Assembly (NCBI RefSeq): GCF_003353065.1
Contig: NZ_CP027806.1
Coordinates: forward strand, 1,347,353 to 1,411,352
Direction of reading: 5' to 3'
Origin: Cyclonatronum proteinivorum
GTDB lineage: Bacteria > Bacteroidota > Rhodothermia > Balneolales > Cyclonatronaceae
DNA: 64,000 bases
The position numbers were made by a program, and so were the translations under genes. The notes under the pieces are model-generated. The model had not been told where the DNA came from, searched no databases, and worked only from the letters and a program-made list of their open reading frames with translations. Of the stretch, positions 17,121-26,413 are shown one piece after another (position 1 is the stretch's first letter; every line of letters starts with the position of its first letter).

Positions 17121-17975
17121 ATGATTTGGGGAGATTATTCGCTGGAAGACGGGGTGCGTAAGTCTGTGTGTCTCGATGATTTACTGAATATTCACCTGAA
17201 GGGGAACGGGTCGGAGCTTTGGCTGGCCTATGACCGGAACCGTGAGCTGCCGCCGGATATTAATGATGAGGATGACGCTGACCATGATGGCGGTGCAGAT
17301 GATGATGAGGGGCAGGCTTCGTCGGATGATACTGATCATGATGTGCATACCATTGATGAAAATCAGTGGACCCGCTGGCGGCTGCGGTCTGCAAAGCCGG
17401 TTATCAGCCTGAGTCCGGCTTTTCCTAACCTGCCGTTCGTGGTGCACCCCGAGCACAATTATCAGCTTGCGCCGGGTGCGGAAACGCGTCTGTTTATGCG
17501 TATTCCGGTCGCGGTTACGGTCGCGGATAAAACGGATAACAACCTGAGGCTGACCGAAATTAATGCCGTGGAACTGGTAAAGACCTGGTTTGGCACGTTT
17601 GAGAGCGGGGAGGTTTGCTATTGGGTGAAGACGGTGGCTTCGCTGAAAGTGCGGCCCGAAATGGTGCGTGCACACCGCTGTTACTGTCCGGTGCTGATCC
17701 GCAATGAATCAGACGATTTCCTGCATATCGAAAAAATCTGCCTGCGCGTGGAGCGGCTTTCGATTTTCGAAAAGAACGGCATGCTTTGGAGCGATCAGAT
17801 GAGGGTTGTGCATAAAGGCGGGGATAATTTCAGTGACCTTACGGTTGACGGGCGTCCGCCCGCCGAGGCTGAAGGCGCTACGCTGCTGACCCGGCCCCGC
17901 AATCCTGTACGGGAGGGGATTGCGCTGCGTACGTTCAAGGCGCTCAATCAGCTGCCTGTCATCAACATGTTCTGA
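17121..17975 (+). CDS. DUF432 family protein, paired with an MscS channel
   Basis: A 284 aa protein starting MIWGDYSLEDG, the usual DUF432 opening. An upstream in-frame start at 16998 exists, but its extra 41 residues are encoded across a terminator hairpin and look non-coding. DUF432 proteins are soluble and of unknown function and, as in other genomes, sit next to a small mechanosensitive channel; the mscS gene follows after 49 bp. Residues about 50-75 are an Asp-rich insert (DEDDADHDGG...DDDEG...DDTDHD), which could bind cations or be a disordered loop. The rest is beta-rich with LFMRIPVAVTV and VRAHRCYCPVLIRNESDD segments. Confidence 0.8.
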   Translation: MIWGDYSLEDGVRKSVCLDDLLNIHLKGNGSELWLAYDRNRELPPDINDEDDADHDGGADDDEGQASSDDTDHDVHTIDENQWTRWRLRSAKPVISLSPAFPNLPFVVHPEHNYQLAPGAETRLFMRIPVAVTVADKTDNNLRLTEINAVELVKTWFGTFESGEVCYWVKTVASLKVRPEMVRAHRCYCPVLIRNESDDFLHIEKICLRVERLSIFEKNGMLWSDQMRVVHKGGDNFSDLTVDGRPPAEAEGATLLTRPRNPVREGIALRTFKALNQLPVINMF

Positions 17976-18024
17976 GCCCGCTCACGGCGGGTTAACTTTA
18001 AGTTATTACAGAGAGATTTGCATT

Positions 18025-18882
18025 ATGGAATTTTGGAATTACACGCTGAATGTAGAAGTCCTGATCCGCGTGAGCGTGCTGGTATTTGTCGGGATTCCGC
18101 TGCTGGGGTTGATCCGGAAGTGGGTACGGACTTTTGTGTCAGAAAAATACAGTCCGCATTACGCGATGCTGTTTTCGAAAATCGTGTTTTATGTGGGTTT
18201 CATCATGGTGGTCGTACTTGTATTGCATGAGTTTGGTTTTAGTCTGGGGCCGCTGCTCGGGGCCGCCGGTATTTTGGGTATCGGCATTTCATTTGCATCC
18301 CAAACGAGCCTTTCCAATATCATCAGCGGTTTTTTTCTGATCGGGGAGAAGCCGTTTCAGGTGGGGGATATTGTAAAGGTGAATGATATTGTGGGCGTTG
18401 TGATGAGTATCGATACGCTTTCGGTAAAAATCCGGGTATTTGACAATCATCTTGTGCGGATTCCGAATGAAACTATGCTGAAATCACCGGTCACGAATTT
18501 TACCCGTTTTCCGATCCGGCGGGCTTCCATCAAAGTTTCTGTTGCCTATAAAGAGGATCTCGACCGGGTTCGTAAAGTGCTCACGGATATTGTGGATGAT
18601 AATCCCTATGCCCTGCAGGAGCCCGCGGCGGCTATCCATTTCGACTCGTTTAACAACTCTTCGGTTGATCTCAATTTGCGGGTTTGGTCCCAAAAAGATG
18701 ATTTCATCAGCATGCTTACATCGATCAATCTGGAAATCAAAAAACGCTTTGATGCGTTTGGAATCGAAATCCCGTTCCCGCATGTCACGGTGTATACGGG
18801 GGATGTCACCAAGCCCTTTCCGATTGCCATGCAGGAAGAGCGCATTGCCGACACCGATAAACTTCCCCCTAAAAAGGACTAA
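18025..18882 (+). CDS. mscS: MscS-family mechanosensitive ion channel
   Basis: A 285 aa small-conductance mechanosensitive channel that opens under membrane tension to release solutes during hypo-osmotic shock. The start at 18025 (MEFWNYTLNVEVL) is preferred over an upstream frame that overlaps the DUF432 gene. Three transmembrane helices are followed by the pore-lining TM3 region LLGAAGILGIGISFASQTSLSN and the cytoplasmic beta domain with EKPFQVGDIVKVNDIVGVV, IRVFDNHLVRIPNE and a C-terminal KKRFDAFGIEIPFPH. These are the standard MscS vestibule motifs. DUF432, mscS and the DUF4286 gene are probably co-transcribed. Confidence 0.95.
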   Translation: MEFWNYTLNVEVLIRVSVLVFVGIPLLGLIRKWVRTFVSEKYSPHYAMLFSKIVFYVGFIMVVVLVLHEFGFSLGPLLGAAGILGIGISFASQTSLSNIISGFFLIGEKPFQVGDIVKVNDIVGVVMSIDTLSVKIRVFDNHLVRIPNETMLKSPVTNFTRFPIRRASIKVSVAYKEDLDRVRKVLTDIVDDNPYALQEPAAAIHFDSFNNSSVDLNLRVWSQKDDFISMLTSINLEIKKRFDAFGIEIPFPHVTVYTGDVTKPFPIAMQEERIADTDKLPPKKD

Positions 18883-18900
18883 CTTTCGGGAGCTCAGATC

Positions 18901-19209
18901 ATGCATTTATACGTCGTAAGCATTCACATCCAAAAAGCTGCGGAGTCCCGCTGGGTTGCGTGGATGACCGAAACGCACATCCCAGAAGTGCTCGATACCG
19001 GCCTGTTTCACGGCTGTCGGATGTTCCGGTCCGAACTGCAGCACCGCGAGGGATACACAACTTACAGAATGCACTACACCCTGAAAAGCCGGCAAGCTTT
19101 CGATACGTATGAGAAAGTATTCGCGCCCGCTCTTCGCAACAGCGCACCGCCTGAATTTACCGGCAGGTTTACCGCGGAACGGGATCTTCTTGAAATGGTT
19201 GAAGAATAA
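18901..19209 (+). CDS. DUF4286 family protein
   Basis: A 102 aa cytoplasmic protein with the DUF4286 pattern: MHLYVVSIHI, WVAWMTETHIPEVLDTGLF, FRSELQ, and the C-terminal FTAERDLLEMV. The fold is expected to be a small ferredoxin-like dimer related to antibiotic biosynthesis monooxygenase domains, but no function is established. It lies 18 bp after mscS on the same strand and is followed by the shared bidirectional terminator, so it ends the DUF432-mscS transcript. Confidence 0.88.
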   Translation: MHLYVVSIHIQKAAESRWVAWMTETHIPEVLDTGLFHGCRMFRSELQHREGYTTYRMHYTLKSRQAFDTYEKVFAPALRNSAPPEFTGRFTAERDLLEMVEE

Positions 19210-19212
19210 AAC

Positions 19213-19420
19213 AGTATGTCAGTATTTCAGTATGTCAGTGTGTCGCCGGACAGATGGTGTAATGTATTTTAGTGCTGAAACTTAAGGACGATAATAGCGA
19301 AAATTCATATTTTCTAAAATAAAATTATGGTATTTACTACAATGAACTGGTGTATGATGATGAAACACTGACATACTGACATACTGTTACACTGACATAC
19401 TGTTCTACTGCCATACTGAA
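19213..19420. repeat. CAGTATGTCAGT / ACTGACATACTG short repeats
   Basis: At 19213-19250 the motif CAGTATGTCAGT is repeated with variations. At about 19370-19418 its complement ACTGACATACTG recurs several times, so the two blocks could pair across an AT-rich centre. The same octamer family (ACATACTG) recurs at 55747 and 63757-63800. The rest of this 297 bp intergenic space is AT-rich. Confidence 0.6.
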
Positions 19421-19423
19421 AAT

Positions 19424-19467
19424 AAAAAAAGCTCCCGCGTTCTTCGATGAACGGGGAGCTTTTTTTT
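19424..19467. terminator. Bidirectional intrinsic terminator
   Basis: An A-tract, then GCTCCCGCGTTC pairing with GAACGGGGAGC across TTCGAT, then a seven-T tract. It serves the DUF4286 gene on the plus strand and the subtilase gene on the minus strand. Confidence 0.9.
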
Positions 19468-19506
19468 GTGCTGAAACAGCTTGAGCTATCGGTTGAAGCC
19501 GGGGGC

Positions 19507-22500
19507 TTATTTCACGAGCATCATTTTTTGGGTTTGGACGAAGCTGCCTGCGCGGAGGCGGTAGATGTAGATTCCGCTTGAGAGGTTGGCCGCGTCGAAG
19601 GTTGCGCCGTGGTTTCCGGCGTTTTGCATTTCGTTTACGAGCACTGCTACCCGCTGACCCTGTACGTTGAAGACTTCGAGGGTAACCTGAGCGGCTTCCG
19701 GCAGGGCGTATTCAATGCGTGTGGTGGGGTTGAACGGGTTCGGGTAGTTCTGGTTCAGGCTGAACGACGTGGGTACGCTACCTTCGGGCTCGGTTGAAAC
19801 ATCGGTGACTACCGTGAGGAACAGGTTGACGGTACGCTGTGGTTTGGCGGGGTCGTTGCTTTCCACAAACATGGTTGCGGTGTAATCGCCCGGAGGTACG
19901 TTGCCCCTGAAGCGCACGGTGATTTCCCGGGTGACGCCGGGCTCAACGGAACCGGTGGGAACCGGGAAGAGAATCCATATCGGAAAGCTTTGCGTTTCGC
20001 CGTTCAGCTCGGCCGGAACAGCGGTGTAACCGTCTTCTGAGGGCGCTTCACCAATAGGGCGACTGGTTGTTTCAACAAAGTCAATGGCGTAGGTCAGCAA
20101 GCTTTCCCCGGCATTGCGGATGGTCATGGGAACGCCTACGAGTCCGCCTTCGGGCACTTCAGCGGTAAGCTGCGCGCGGTTTAGACGGATATCCGGTGCG
20201 CCGGCTGCGCTGCCGTTCAGGGCAATCTCAAACGCGTGCGTAGCGGGATCGTCGGTCTGAATGCTGAGTACCGTTTCCAGTGTCTCTGTTTGAACCGGAT
20301 CGTAGGTTACCGTCAGTACGGCTGAGCCGAGGGGCGGTACCGTCATTTCTTCGTTGAGGCTCACGCTAATACCTTCATTGTCGGTGCTGACTTCGGTGAA
20401 AACAAGCGGCGCACGGCCGGTATTGGTGAACTCAATCTCAAGGCTTTCGGGCCAGTCGAGATATACGAGGCCGAAATCGAGGCTGTTTGTGTCGGCGCTT
20501 ACCTGCGGGGTACCACCAACGGCTTCTATGCTGACCGGCACACGCACGAGCGTGTTATCGCTGTCATTATTGAGGATAATGATCTCTGTTTCGTAGAGTC
20601 CGTTAACGAATAAATTACCGTCAATAACAAGCTCGATTTCTTCACTACTGCCGGGGGCAACAACGCCTGAAGCGGGGCTGAGGTTTACCCACTCGGGGAG
20701 GGCCGTGCCAATGTGAACCGCTTTGAAGTTATCGGCAAAGGGGGTACGGAACGAAATCTGAAGCGCGTCCTGATTGTTGCGCGGCTGAATACCGATGGTT
20801 GCGCGATCCGTAATGCCGCTCATGTTCAGGTACTGAAAACTAATGGCGCCGGAAGCCGAAAGTATGGCCTGGAAAGTATAGCTGCCGGGCGTATTGCCGT
20901 CGCCTTCAATAAGATTGTCCCACTGAATGATGAAGCGTTCGGTTGCTTGATCGTAGTAGGTGTAGATCCCGCCTTCATCACCCAGGGCCATGTTGTACCA
21001 GAACGGCACGATGAGGTCGTTCGGGAAGGTGCCGTTACCGGGTATCGGGTTGTTGTTCGGCAGGCCGTTTGCGGGGATGGTGTTGAAACTTGCAAAGCCG
21101 TTTACCGCAATGCCGATTTCGGTTTTCAGCTCATCATAGAACGGGAACGCAAAAGGCAGGTCTGTTGCACCAAAACCATTGTCGGGGTTGGAGACTTCAA
21201 GGGCTGTTCCGATTTCAGATATGTCAAGCCAGCTGAAGGTGAGGCCCTGAAGCTCTTCATCATCAAACCAGAAGTATCCGAAGTTGTCAGGTCCGCCTGC
21301 GCCGGTGAGGACGGGGTTTCCTGTTTCGGTGCCATCCGCGCCGGGGGTGAGGCGGAACAGGGCGTCGGCTGCATTTACAGGATTGCCTGCGCGCGCTGCG
21401 GTTTCGGCGAGCTCACCGGTAGGAATCACATAGCGGAGCTGACCACTACCGTTGTTGGATACGGTGAAGGTGAAGCTCGGGGTGGTTTCTACCTGTACCT
21501 GATCGGTAATACTATCCACGGATACGGCAATGGAGGCGGGTTCTTCGGTTGTGGTTGAGGCCACATTGCTCAGTTCAGAGATGTTGTTGAAGGCGTCAGT
21601 TGCGCGGATCGCGAAGTAGTAAGTAGTGCCGGGTTCGAGGTTACGCACCAGGTAGCTTTCAGCGGTACCGGAGTCGGCGGGACGCGAAACGCCTTCTACC
21701 TGTTCTGCGGCTTCAAAATTACCATCCGTAATTGGGGTAGTGCTAATGCGCACATCGTAGGCAAAAGCGCGGCCTTCCGTATCACTTGAACCGGTAGCGG
21801 TCCATTCGAGTTTGGCGAGGGTTGCATCGGTAAAGGTGACGCTCAGGTCTGTGATGGGAGCCGGTGCAATGCCGTCATCGACGAGGATGGCTTCCGCTGC
21901 ATTCAGCCTGCCGCCCGAAATGGAGATGTTGGCAAAAGCCGGCAGCTGATCAACCGATTCCATCAGCCGCTCCTTGATGAACAGGTAATCGGCATTGGGA
22001 TTGGCGGATAAGATCAGTCCTGCCGCGCCGGCAACATGTGGTGAGGCCATGGAAGTACCGCTTAGGTTGGCGTAGCCATTGTTAAGTACGGTAGAACGGA
22101 TACCGGTGCCGGGTGCAAACATGTGGACGGTTTCAAGACCGAAACAGGAGCCGGTGTTACGTACGTCATTTGCGGTTGAATTCCCGATCGACATCACATT
22201 GTCAAAGTCGCGCATCAGGTTTGCGGGCCATACATTCAGGATATCGTTGTTGTTGGCTGAATTACCCGCAGAGGTAATGAAAAGGTGACCGGCAGCCTGC
22301 GCAGCTTCCATCATGGAAACATAGGCCGGCGGAGGATTCGGGTTGGAGGTTGGGGTCTGCGTACCATAGCTGTTGTTGGAAATCATGGCGCCGTTTTCGA
22401 TGGCGTAGGCAAGGCCCTGCACAATCGCGCTTTGCGGACATCCGCTCGTGCCGCATACCCGCACGGCCATGATTTGCGCATTCCACATCACCCCTACTAC

Positions 22501-23223
22501 GCCAATGCCGTTGTTACCGACGGCAGCAACCGTACCCGCAACGTGTGTGCCGTGCCGGTTCAAATCCATGGGATCGTTTACGGGTCCGCCTGCAAAGTTG
22601 GCACCGAAGTTTCCGTTTTCATCCTGCCACATGTTGGCCGCAAGATCAGGGTGATTATAGTCCACACCGGAGTCAAGTACTGCGATAATTACGTTCGGAT
22701 CGCCCGTTTCAAGCGCCCAGGCTTGTGGTGCGGAGATACGATCCATCCCCCAGAGAACGCCGTAAAGAGGGTCGTTGGGGATAATGCCTTCATTAAAAGG
22801 TGCCGTCTGAACGTCCTGGTCCAGGGGTTCGTGATATTCTTCCACAACATCGGGCAGATGGTATACAATGTCAGGCTGAATCCATTCGATGGCTTCATGT
22901 CCGCTGAATTCGGCCATGATATTCTCAACAGAGCGTCCGTTGAGTCGCCAGACTTCCGCGCCGATAAAAGGAAGGGGAATCTCGAGTTCGGCACTCATGG
23001 CAGCGCGCAGCTGTTCAGCTTGTGCTTCCATCATCAGCCCGTCTTTCATTTTTACAATCACGCGGTTTTCGACGAATTCAATTTCGCCGAAGCCCTGCAC
23101 TTCTGCAGTGACCGTGCGTTGCTCTTCGGTAAAATCATTGGCGTTCAGCTTAGCTGGCTGATATAAGCCGGCAACGAGGAGCGCAATGAGTGCGAGTAGT
23201 TTTAAGGGTAGTGTTTTCTTCAT
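19507..23223 (-). CDS. Secreted subtilisin-like serine protease with Fn3-like domain and C-terminal sorting domain
   Basis: A 1238 aa exported S8 peptidase. A signal peptide (MKKTLPLKLLALIALLVAGL...) is followed by a propeptide (to about 150) and the subtilase domain with catalytic D184 (AVLDSGVDYN), H224 (NRHGTHVAG) and S391 (LSGTSMASPHV). Next are a fibronectin-III-like domain (about 455-555), a beta-rich middle with PFYDELKTEIGIAVNGFASF, and abnormal-spindle-like/choice-of-anchor repeats (VSADTNSLDFGLVYL and similar). The C terminus NQNYPNPFNPTT...SSGIYIYRLRAGSF...KMMLVK is the type IX-style sorting domain. Secretion to the surface or medium and protein degradation for nutrition are likely. 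Monocistronic. Confidence 0.96.
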   Translation of the reverse strand: MKKTLPLKLLALIALLVAGLYQPAKLNANDFTEEQRTVTAEVQGFGEIEFVENRVIVKMKDGLMMEAQAEQLRAAMSAELEIPLPFIGAEVWRLNGRSVENIMAEFSGHEAIEWIQPDIVYHLPDVVEEYHEPLDQDVQTAPFNEGIIPNDPLYGVLWGMDRISAPQAWALETGDPNVIIAVLDSGVDYNHPDLAANMWQDENGNFGANFAGGPVNDPMDLNRHGTHVAGTVAAVGNNGIGVVGVMWNAQIMAVRVCGTSGCPQSAIVQGLAYAIENGAMISNNSYGTQTPTSNPNPPPAYVSMMEAAQAAGHLFITSAGNSANNNDILNVWPANLMRDFDNVMSIGNSTANDVRNTGSCFGLETVHMFAPGTGIRSTVLNNGYANLSGTSMASPHVAGAAGLILSANPNADYLFIKERLMESVDQLPAFANISISGGRLNAAEAILVDDGIAPAPITDLSVTFTDATLAKLEWTATGSSDTEGRAFAYDVRISTTPITDGNFEAAEQVEGVSRPADSGTAESYLVRNLEPGTTYYFAIRATDAFNNISELSNVASTTTEEPASIAVSVDSITDQVQVETTPSFTFTVSNNGSGQLRYVIPTGELAETAARAGNPVNAADALFRLTPGADGTETGNPVLTGAGGPDNFGYFWFDDEELQGLTFSWLDISEIGTALEVSNPDNGFGATDLPFAFPFYDELKTEIGIAVNGFASFNTIPANGLPNNNPIPGNGTFPNDLIVPFWYNMALGDEGGIYTYYDQATERFIIQWDNLIEGDGNTPGSYTFQAILSASGAISFQYLNMSGITDRATIGIQPRNNQDALQISFRTPFADNFKAVHIGTALPEWVNLSPASGVVAPGSSEEIELVIDGNLFVNGLYETEIIILNNDSDNTLVRVPVSIEAVGGTPQVSADTNSLDFGLVYLDWPESLEIEFTNTGRAPLVFTEVSTDNEGISVSLNEEMTVPPLGSAVLTVTYDPVQTETLETVLSIQTDDPATHAFEIALNGSAAGAPDIRLNRAQLTAEVPEGGLVGVPMTIRNAGESLLTYAIDFVETTSRPIGEAPSEDGYTAVPAELNGETQSFPIWILFPVPTGSVEPGVTREITVRFRGNVPPGDYTATMFVESNDPAKPQRTVNLFLTVVTDVSTEPEGSVPTSFSLNQNYPNPFNPTTRIEYALPEAAQVTLEVFNVQGQRVAVLVNEMQNAGNHGATFDAANLSSGIYIYRLRAGSFVQTQKMMLVK

Positions 23224-23755
23224 GTGGTTGGTTAATCAGATTGAGTAGTAGTAGCTACTTAGGTTGTTACGGTTGTGAAATAAATAAGTAAAACTGAGAT
23301 ACAGTCCGGCTTTCAGCTTCGCCATCTGAACAGCATACATCCTGCAAAACCTGTGGAAGGGCAGAGGAAGTCTGAAACAGGCAATTGACCGGAATCTGAA
23401 TGGGGAAAGTGGGGCAGGGTTCCCGAAAAACCATTGGAAGCTGAGCAATGGAGATCAACAATTGAAAAGCTGAGAAAAGCGGCAAGGCAGAAAAAGGTGT
23501 ACTATGGATAGGCTTTGTTCCGGTATCACAGCTTGCAACTGTGGATAAGCTTAACAATATAGCCTATTATTTTTTTAAAGTTAAACTTCGGGATCTGTGA
23601 ATCAAGTGTGAATCAGCGCAGAAACAAATCCATCCTTAACAAAGCGCTTTTGTGAAGGTTCCGGAAATGAAGGGGAATCTCCCGATTTATTTGTAATTTT
23701 AAATGTTGATATTCATGTTTAAATCCTGATCATAAAACCAGACTATCCCGTACCA
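23224..23755. other. Divergent intergenic region between the subtilase and the DUF4920 lipoprotein
   Basis: 532 bp that should hold both promoters. It is AT-rich next to each gene (for example around 23560-23590 and 23690-23720). I see no RNA gene, terminator or convincing open frame; frames that cross it lack coding character. Confidence 0.6.
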
Positions 23756-24250
23756 ATGATTAAATACGCTTACCTCCTGATTCTTTTCACAGCGCTGATC
23801 GCGGCTGCATGCAGTTCGGATACTTCCGCAGATTATTCCGCTGCACCTGAAGCTACTGAAACTGAAACCGTGTTCGGTGCCCCCTTTACGCCGGCTGCAT
23901 ACCTGACCGCTGATGAACTTCTCCCCCTGATTACTGATGAGGAAAGCGAACTCATGCAGGTAAGTGCTGAAGTAACCGAAGTTTGTCAGACCAAAGGGTG
24001 CTGGCTGGTAATGCAGACGAGTGACGGTCAGCCGATTCGGGTTACCTTCAAAGATTACGCCTACTTCGTGCCCAAAGACCTTGCAGGGCAGCGGGTATTG
24101 ATGGAGGGTGTAAGCTGGAAAGAAATTACCTCCGTTGCGCATCAACAGCATTATCTGGAAGACGCATATGCGTCAGAAGAGGAAATAGCGGCGATTACCG
24201 AGCCTAAAACCGGGTATTATTTCGAAGCAACGGGTGTCGTAATCCTATGA
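23756..24250 (+). CDS. DUF4920 domain lipoprotein
   Basis: A 164 aa lipoprotein: the hydrophobic signal LLILFTALIAAACSS places the lipobox cysteine at residue 19. The mature part has the DUF4920 core with EVTEVCQTKGCWLVMQ (paired cysteines), IRVTFKDYAYFVPKDL and the C-terminal YYFEATGVVIL. DUF4920 domains are OB-fold-like and periplasmic. The conserved CxxKGCW motif hints at metal or heme-related chemistry, but no activity is established. It overlaps the next lipoprotein gene (CxxCH type) by 4 bp, suggesting joint action in the cell envelope. Confidence 0.88.
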   Translation: MIKYAYLLILFTALIAAACSSDTSADYSAAPEATETETVFGAPFTPAAYLTADELLPLITDEESELMQVSAEVTEVCQTKGCWLVMQTSDGQPIRVTFKDYAYFVPKDLAGQRVLMEGVSWKEITSVAHQQHYLEDAYASEEEIAAITEPKTGYYFEATGVVIL

Positions 24251-24684
24251 TGAACCGCTGTGTGCTGTGCTTGTTTTTGCTCAGCTTATTCGGAACAGGA
24301 CTCCTTTTTTCATGCGACTCCGCTGAAGATGAAGCGCAAAGTCTTTCGGAGCTTATGCGTGAGCGTACCAACCAAATGCAGGCGTTGCAGGCTGTTTTCG
24401 AAGCCGGCGAAATACCGGACACCGCTTCTCTGAGCTTCATCCCCTTTGTGCAGGGAGAACCTTCCCGGGAAGCACTCCGCGATCCGGGTGTGATAGGGCA
24501 GATGGAAGGCTTCGACGCCTTTTATGCCCGTTTCATGGACCATCCTACGCCCCAAAATTATCAGATTGTGGTGCAAAGCTGTGTGAGCTGTCATGAGCGG
24601 CTGTGTCCCGGCCCGCTCCGTCTCATCCGGGGCCTTGCACTGGAAGAAATTCCCGAACCGGGGCTACAGTTTTTTGATCGCTGA
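24247..24684 (+). CDS. Lipoprotein with a CxxCH heme-binding motif
   Basis: A 145 aa lipoprotein (LLSLFGTGLLFSCDS, lipobox cysteine at 23). The mature part is helical and polar (RTNQMQALQAVF, FDAFYARFMDHP). It has one CVSCH motif at residues 112-116, followed by a further cysteine around 120 (RLCPGPL). A single CxxCH near the C terminus of a small helical protein resembles cytochrome c'-like proteins, so covalent heme attachment in the periplasm is plausible. It is coupled by ATGA overlap to the DUF4920 gene. A specific partner or reaction cannot be named. Confidence 0.75.
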   Translation: MMNRCVLCLFLLSLFGTGLLFSCDSAEDEAQSLSELMRERTNQMQALQAVFEAGEIPDTASLSFIPFVQGEPSREALRDPGVIGQMEGFDAFYARFMDHPTPQNYQIVVQSCVSCHERLCPGPLRLIRGLALEEIPEPGLQFFDR

Positions 24685-24724
24685 CCTTACAACGACTTAG
24701 CACAGCATTGAGCAAAGGCATATT

Positions 24725-26413
24725 TTGAAGTTTGTTTCTTCCATACTGGTTGCGTTCATGCAGGAAAAAGAAGCCAAATCCAACCTGTCGGGTTTGATGA
24801 AGTTCCTGCTGTTCCTTGCAGCCATCATAGCCCTTTTCTCCATCTTGTTTCATTTACTGATGGTGTACGAAGGGCAGGATCACAGCTGGGTTTCGGGCTT
24901 TTACTGGACGCTCACGGTGATGTCAACGCTGGGCTTCGGTGATATCACTTTTCAAAGTGATTTAGGCAGGATATTTTCGATGGTCGTGCTGCTATCGGGG
25001 GTAATTTTGCTGCTTGTGCTGCTCCCCTTTACCTTCATACGGTTTTTCTATGCCCCCTGGCTGGAAGCGTATAATAAGGTTAAAACACCGACCGAGCTGC
25101 ATCCGAGCATAAAGGGGCACGTGATTATTACCAATTTTGATTCGGTAGCCCGCTCCCTTATTGAGAAGCTGAATCACTTTGGTCACTCGTACTACATCCT
25201 TGTGGGCGAGCATCAGCGGGCGCTTGATCTGTATAATGAGGGCTACAAAGTTCTGGTGGGCTCTTTGGATGACCCCGAGACCTACCGCAAGATTCAGATT
25301 CAGAATGCGGCCATGGTTGTTGCAACCTGCAATGATATGCTCAATACAAACATCGCCTTCACCGTCCGTGAAATCAGCGAAAAGGTGCGCATTATCACGT
25401 TTGCAAGTTTTGAGGATTCGGTCGATATCCACAAACTGGCCGGCAGCAATACGGTCGTGCAGCTTGCGCGCATACTGGGGCAGTCGCTCGCGCGGCGTAC
25501 CCTTGGCGGCAGTGCGCGGGTTCATGTGATTGGCCGTATGGATCAGCTCATTATCGGGGAGGCCCCCGTAATTGATACGCCGCTTGTTGGCAAAACGCTG
25601 GCAGAATCGAAGCTGCGGCAAATGACCGGGGTCAGCGTAATCGGGGTGTGGGAGCGCGGAAAGTTTGAATCGGCCCTGCCCGAAACGGTCATCAGAAAAC
25701 ATACCGTGCTGGTGCTTGCCGGTAAAGTAGATCAGCTTCGAAATTATGACGAGTATTTTGGCATCTACCATTCGGAAGATAAACCCGTCATTATCATAGG
25801 CGGCGGCAGGGTTGGCCTTTCAACGGCCAAATCGCTGGAAGACCGCATGATGGACTATGTGATTGTTGAGCGGGATCCCGCACGGGTGAAAGATCCGGCT
25901 AAATTTGTGAAGGGCGACGCGGCTGATCTTGCTACGCTCAAGAAAGCCGGCATTGACACTGCCCATACGGTCATCATTACCACGAATCTCGATGAGATGA
26001 ATATCTACCTCACGCTGTACTGCCGAAGGCTGCGGCCCGATATTCAGATTACCGCCCGGGCAACGGATGACCGGAATGTGAGTAGTATGCACCGGGCAGG
26101 CGCTGATTTTGTGATGTCGTACGCTACAATGGGGGCCAACATCATTTACAATGCGCTGGATTCATCGGAAATCATTACCCTTGCTGAAGGACTTAACATA
26201 TTCAGGCTTGGCGTACCCGATAAACTTGTTGGCGTTACCCTGCTTGAATCTGACATCCGGCAGGAAACCGGCTGCAGCGTTATCGCTATTAATTGTGAGG
26301 GTGAAATGAACGTGAATCCGAATCCTGAAAACAAAATACCCGCCGGCTGTGAGCTTGTTGTGATCGGGACCAAAGAGAATGAAGCTAAATTTATGGAGTA
26401 CGTTAAAGCATGA
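24725..26413 (+). CDS. Two-TM potassium channel with RCK (TrkA-N/TrkA-C) domains
   Basis: A 562 aa K+ channel. It has a TM1-pore-TM2 unit with filter STLGFGD (residues 67-73, in place of the canonical TVGYGD), then two RCK modules. The first starts HVIITNFDSVARSLIEKL around residue 137; the second starts PVIIIGGGRVGLSTAKSL around residue 354 and has a GDAADLATLKKAGI segment. A TrkA-C-like C terminus reads VTLLESDIRQETGCSVIAI. The frame opens with TTG at 24725, preceded by AAAGG at good distance; the first ATG is at 24758, so the exact start is uncertain. It presumably sets K+ conductance in response to a cytoplasmic ligand. It overlaps the next gene by 4 bp. Confidence 0.93.
   Translation: MKFVSSILVAFMQEKEAKSNLSGLMKFLLFLAAIIALFSILFHLLMVYEGQDHSWVSGFYWTLTVMSTLGFGDITFQSDLGRIFSMVVLLSGVILLLVLLPFTFIRFFYAPWLEAYNKVKTPTELHPSIKGHVIITNFDSVARSLIEKLNHFGHSYYILVGEHQRALDLYNEGYKVLVGSLDDPETYRKIQIQNAAMVVATCNDMLNTNIAFTVREISEKVRIITFASFEDSVDIHKLAGSNTVVQLARILGQSLARRTLGGSARVHVIGRMDQLIIGEAPVIDTPLVGKTLAESKLRQMTGVSVIGVWERGKFESALPETVIRKHTVLVLAGKVDQLRNYDEYFGIYHSEDKPVIIIGGGRVGLSTAKSLEDRMMDYVIVERDPARVKDPAKFVKGDAADLATLKKAGIDTAHTVIITTNLDEMNIYLTLYCRRLRPDIQITARATDDRNVSSMHRAGADFVMSYATMGANIIYNALDSSEIITLAEGLNIFRLGVPDKLVGVTLLESDIRQETGCSVIAINCEGEMNVNPNPENKIPAGCELVVIGTKENEAKFMEYVKA

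Noticed and set aside
20713..21558. 281-codon plus-strand frame
   Set aside because: Antisense to the subtilase, whose reading frame has clear domains throughout.
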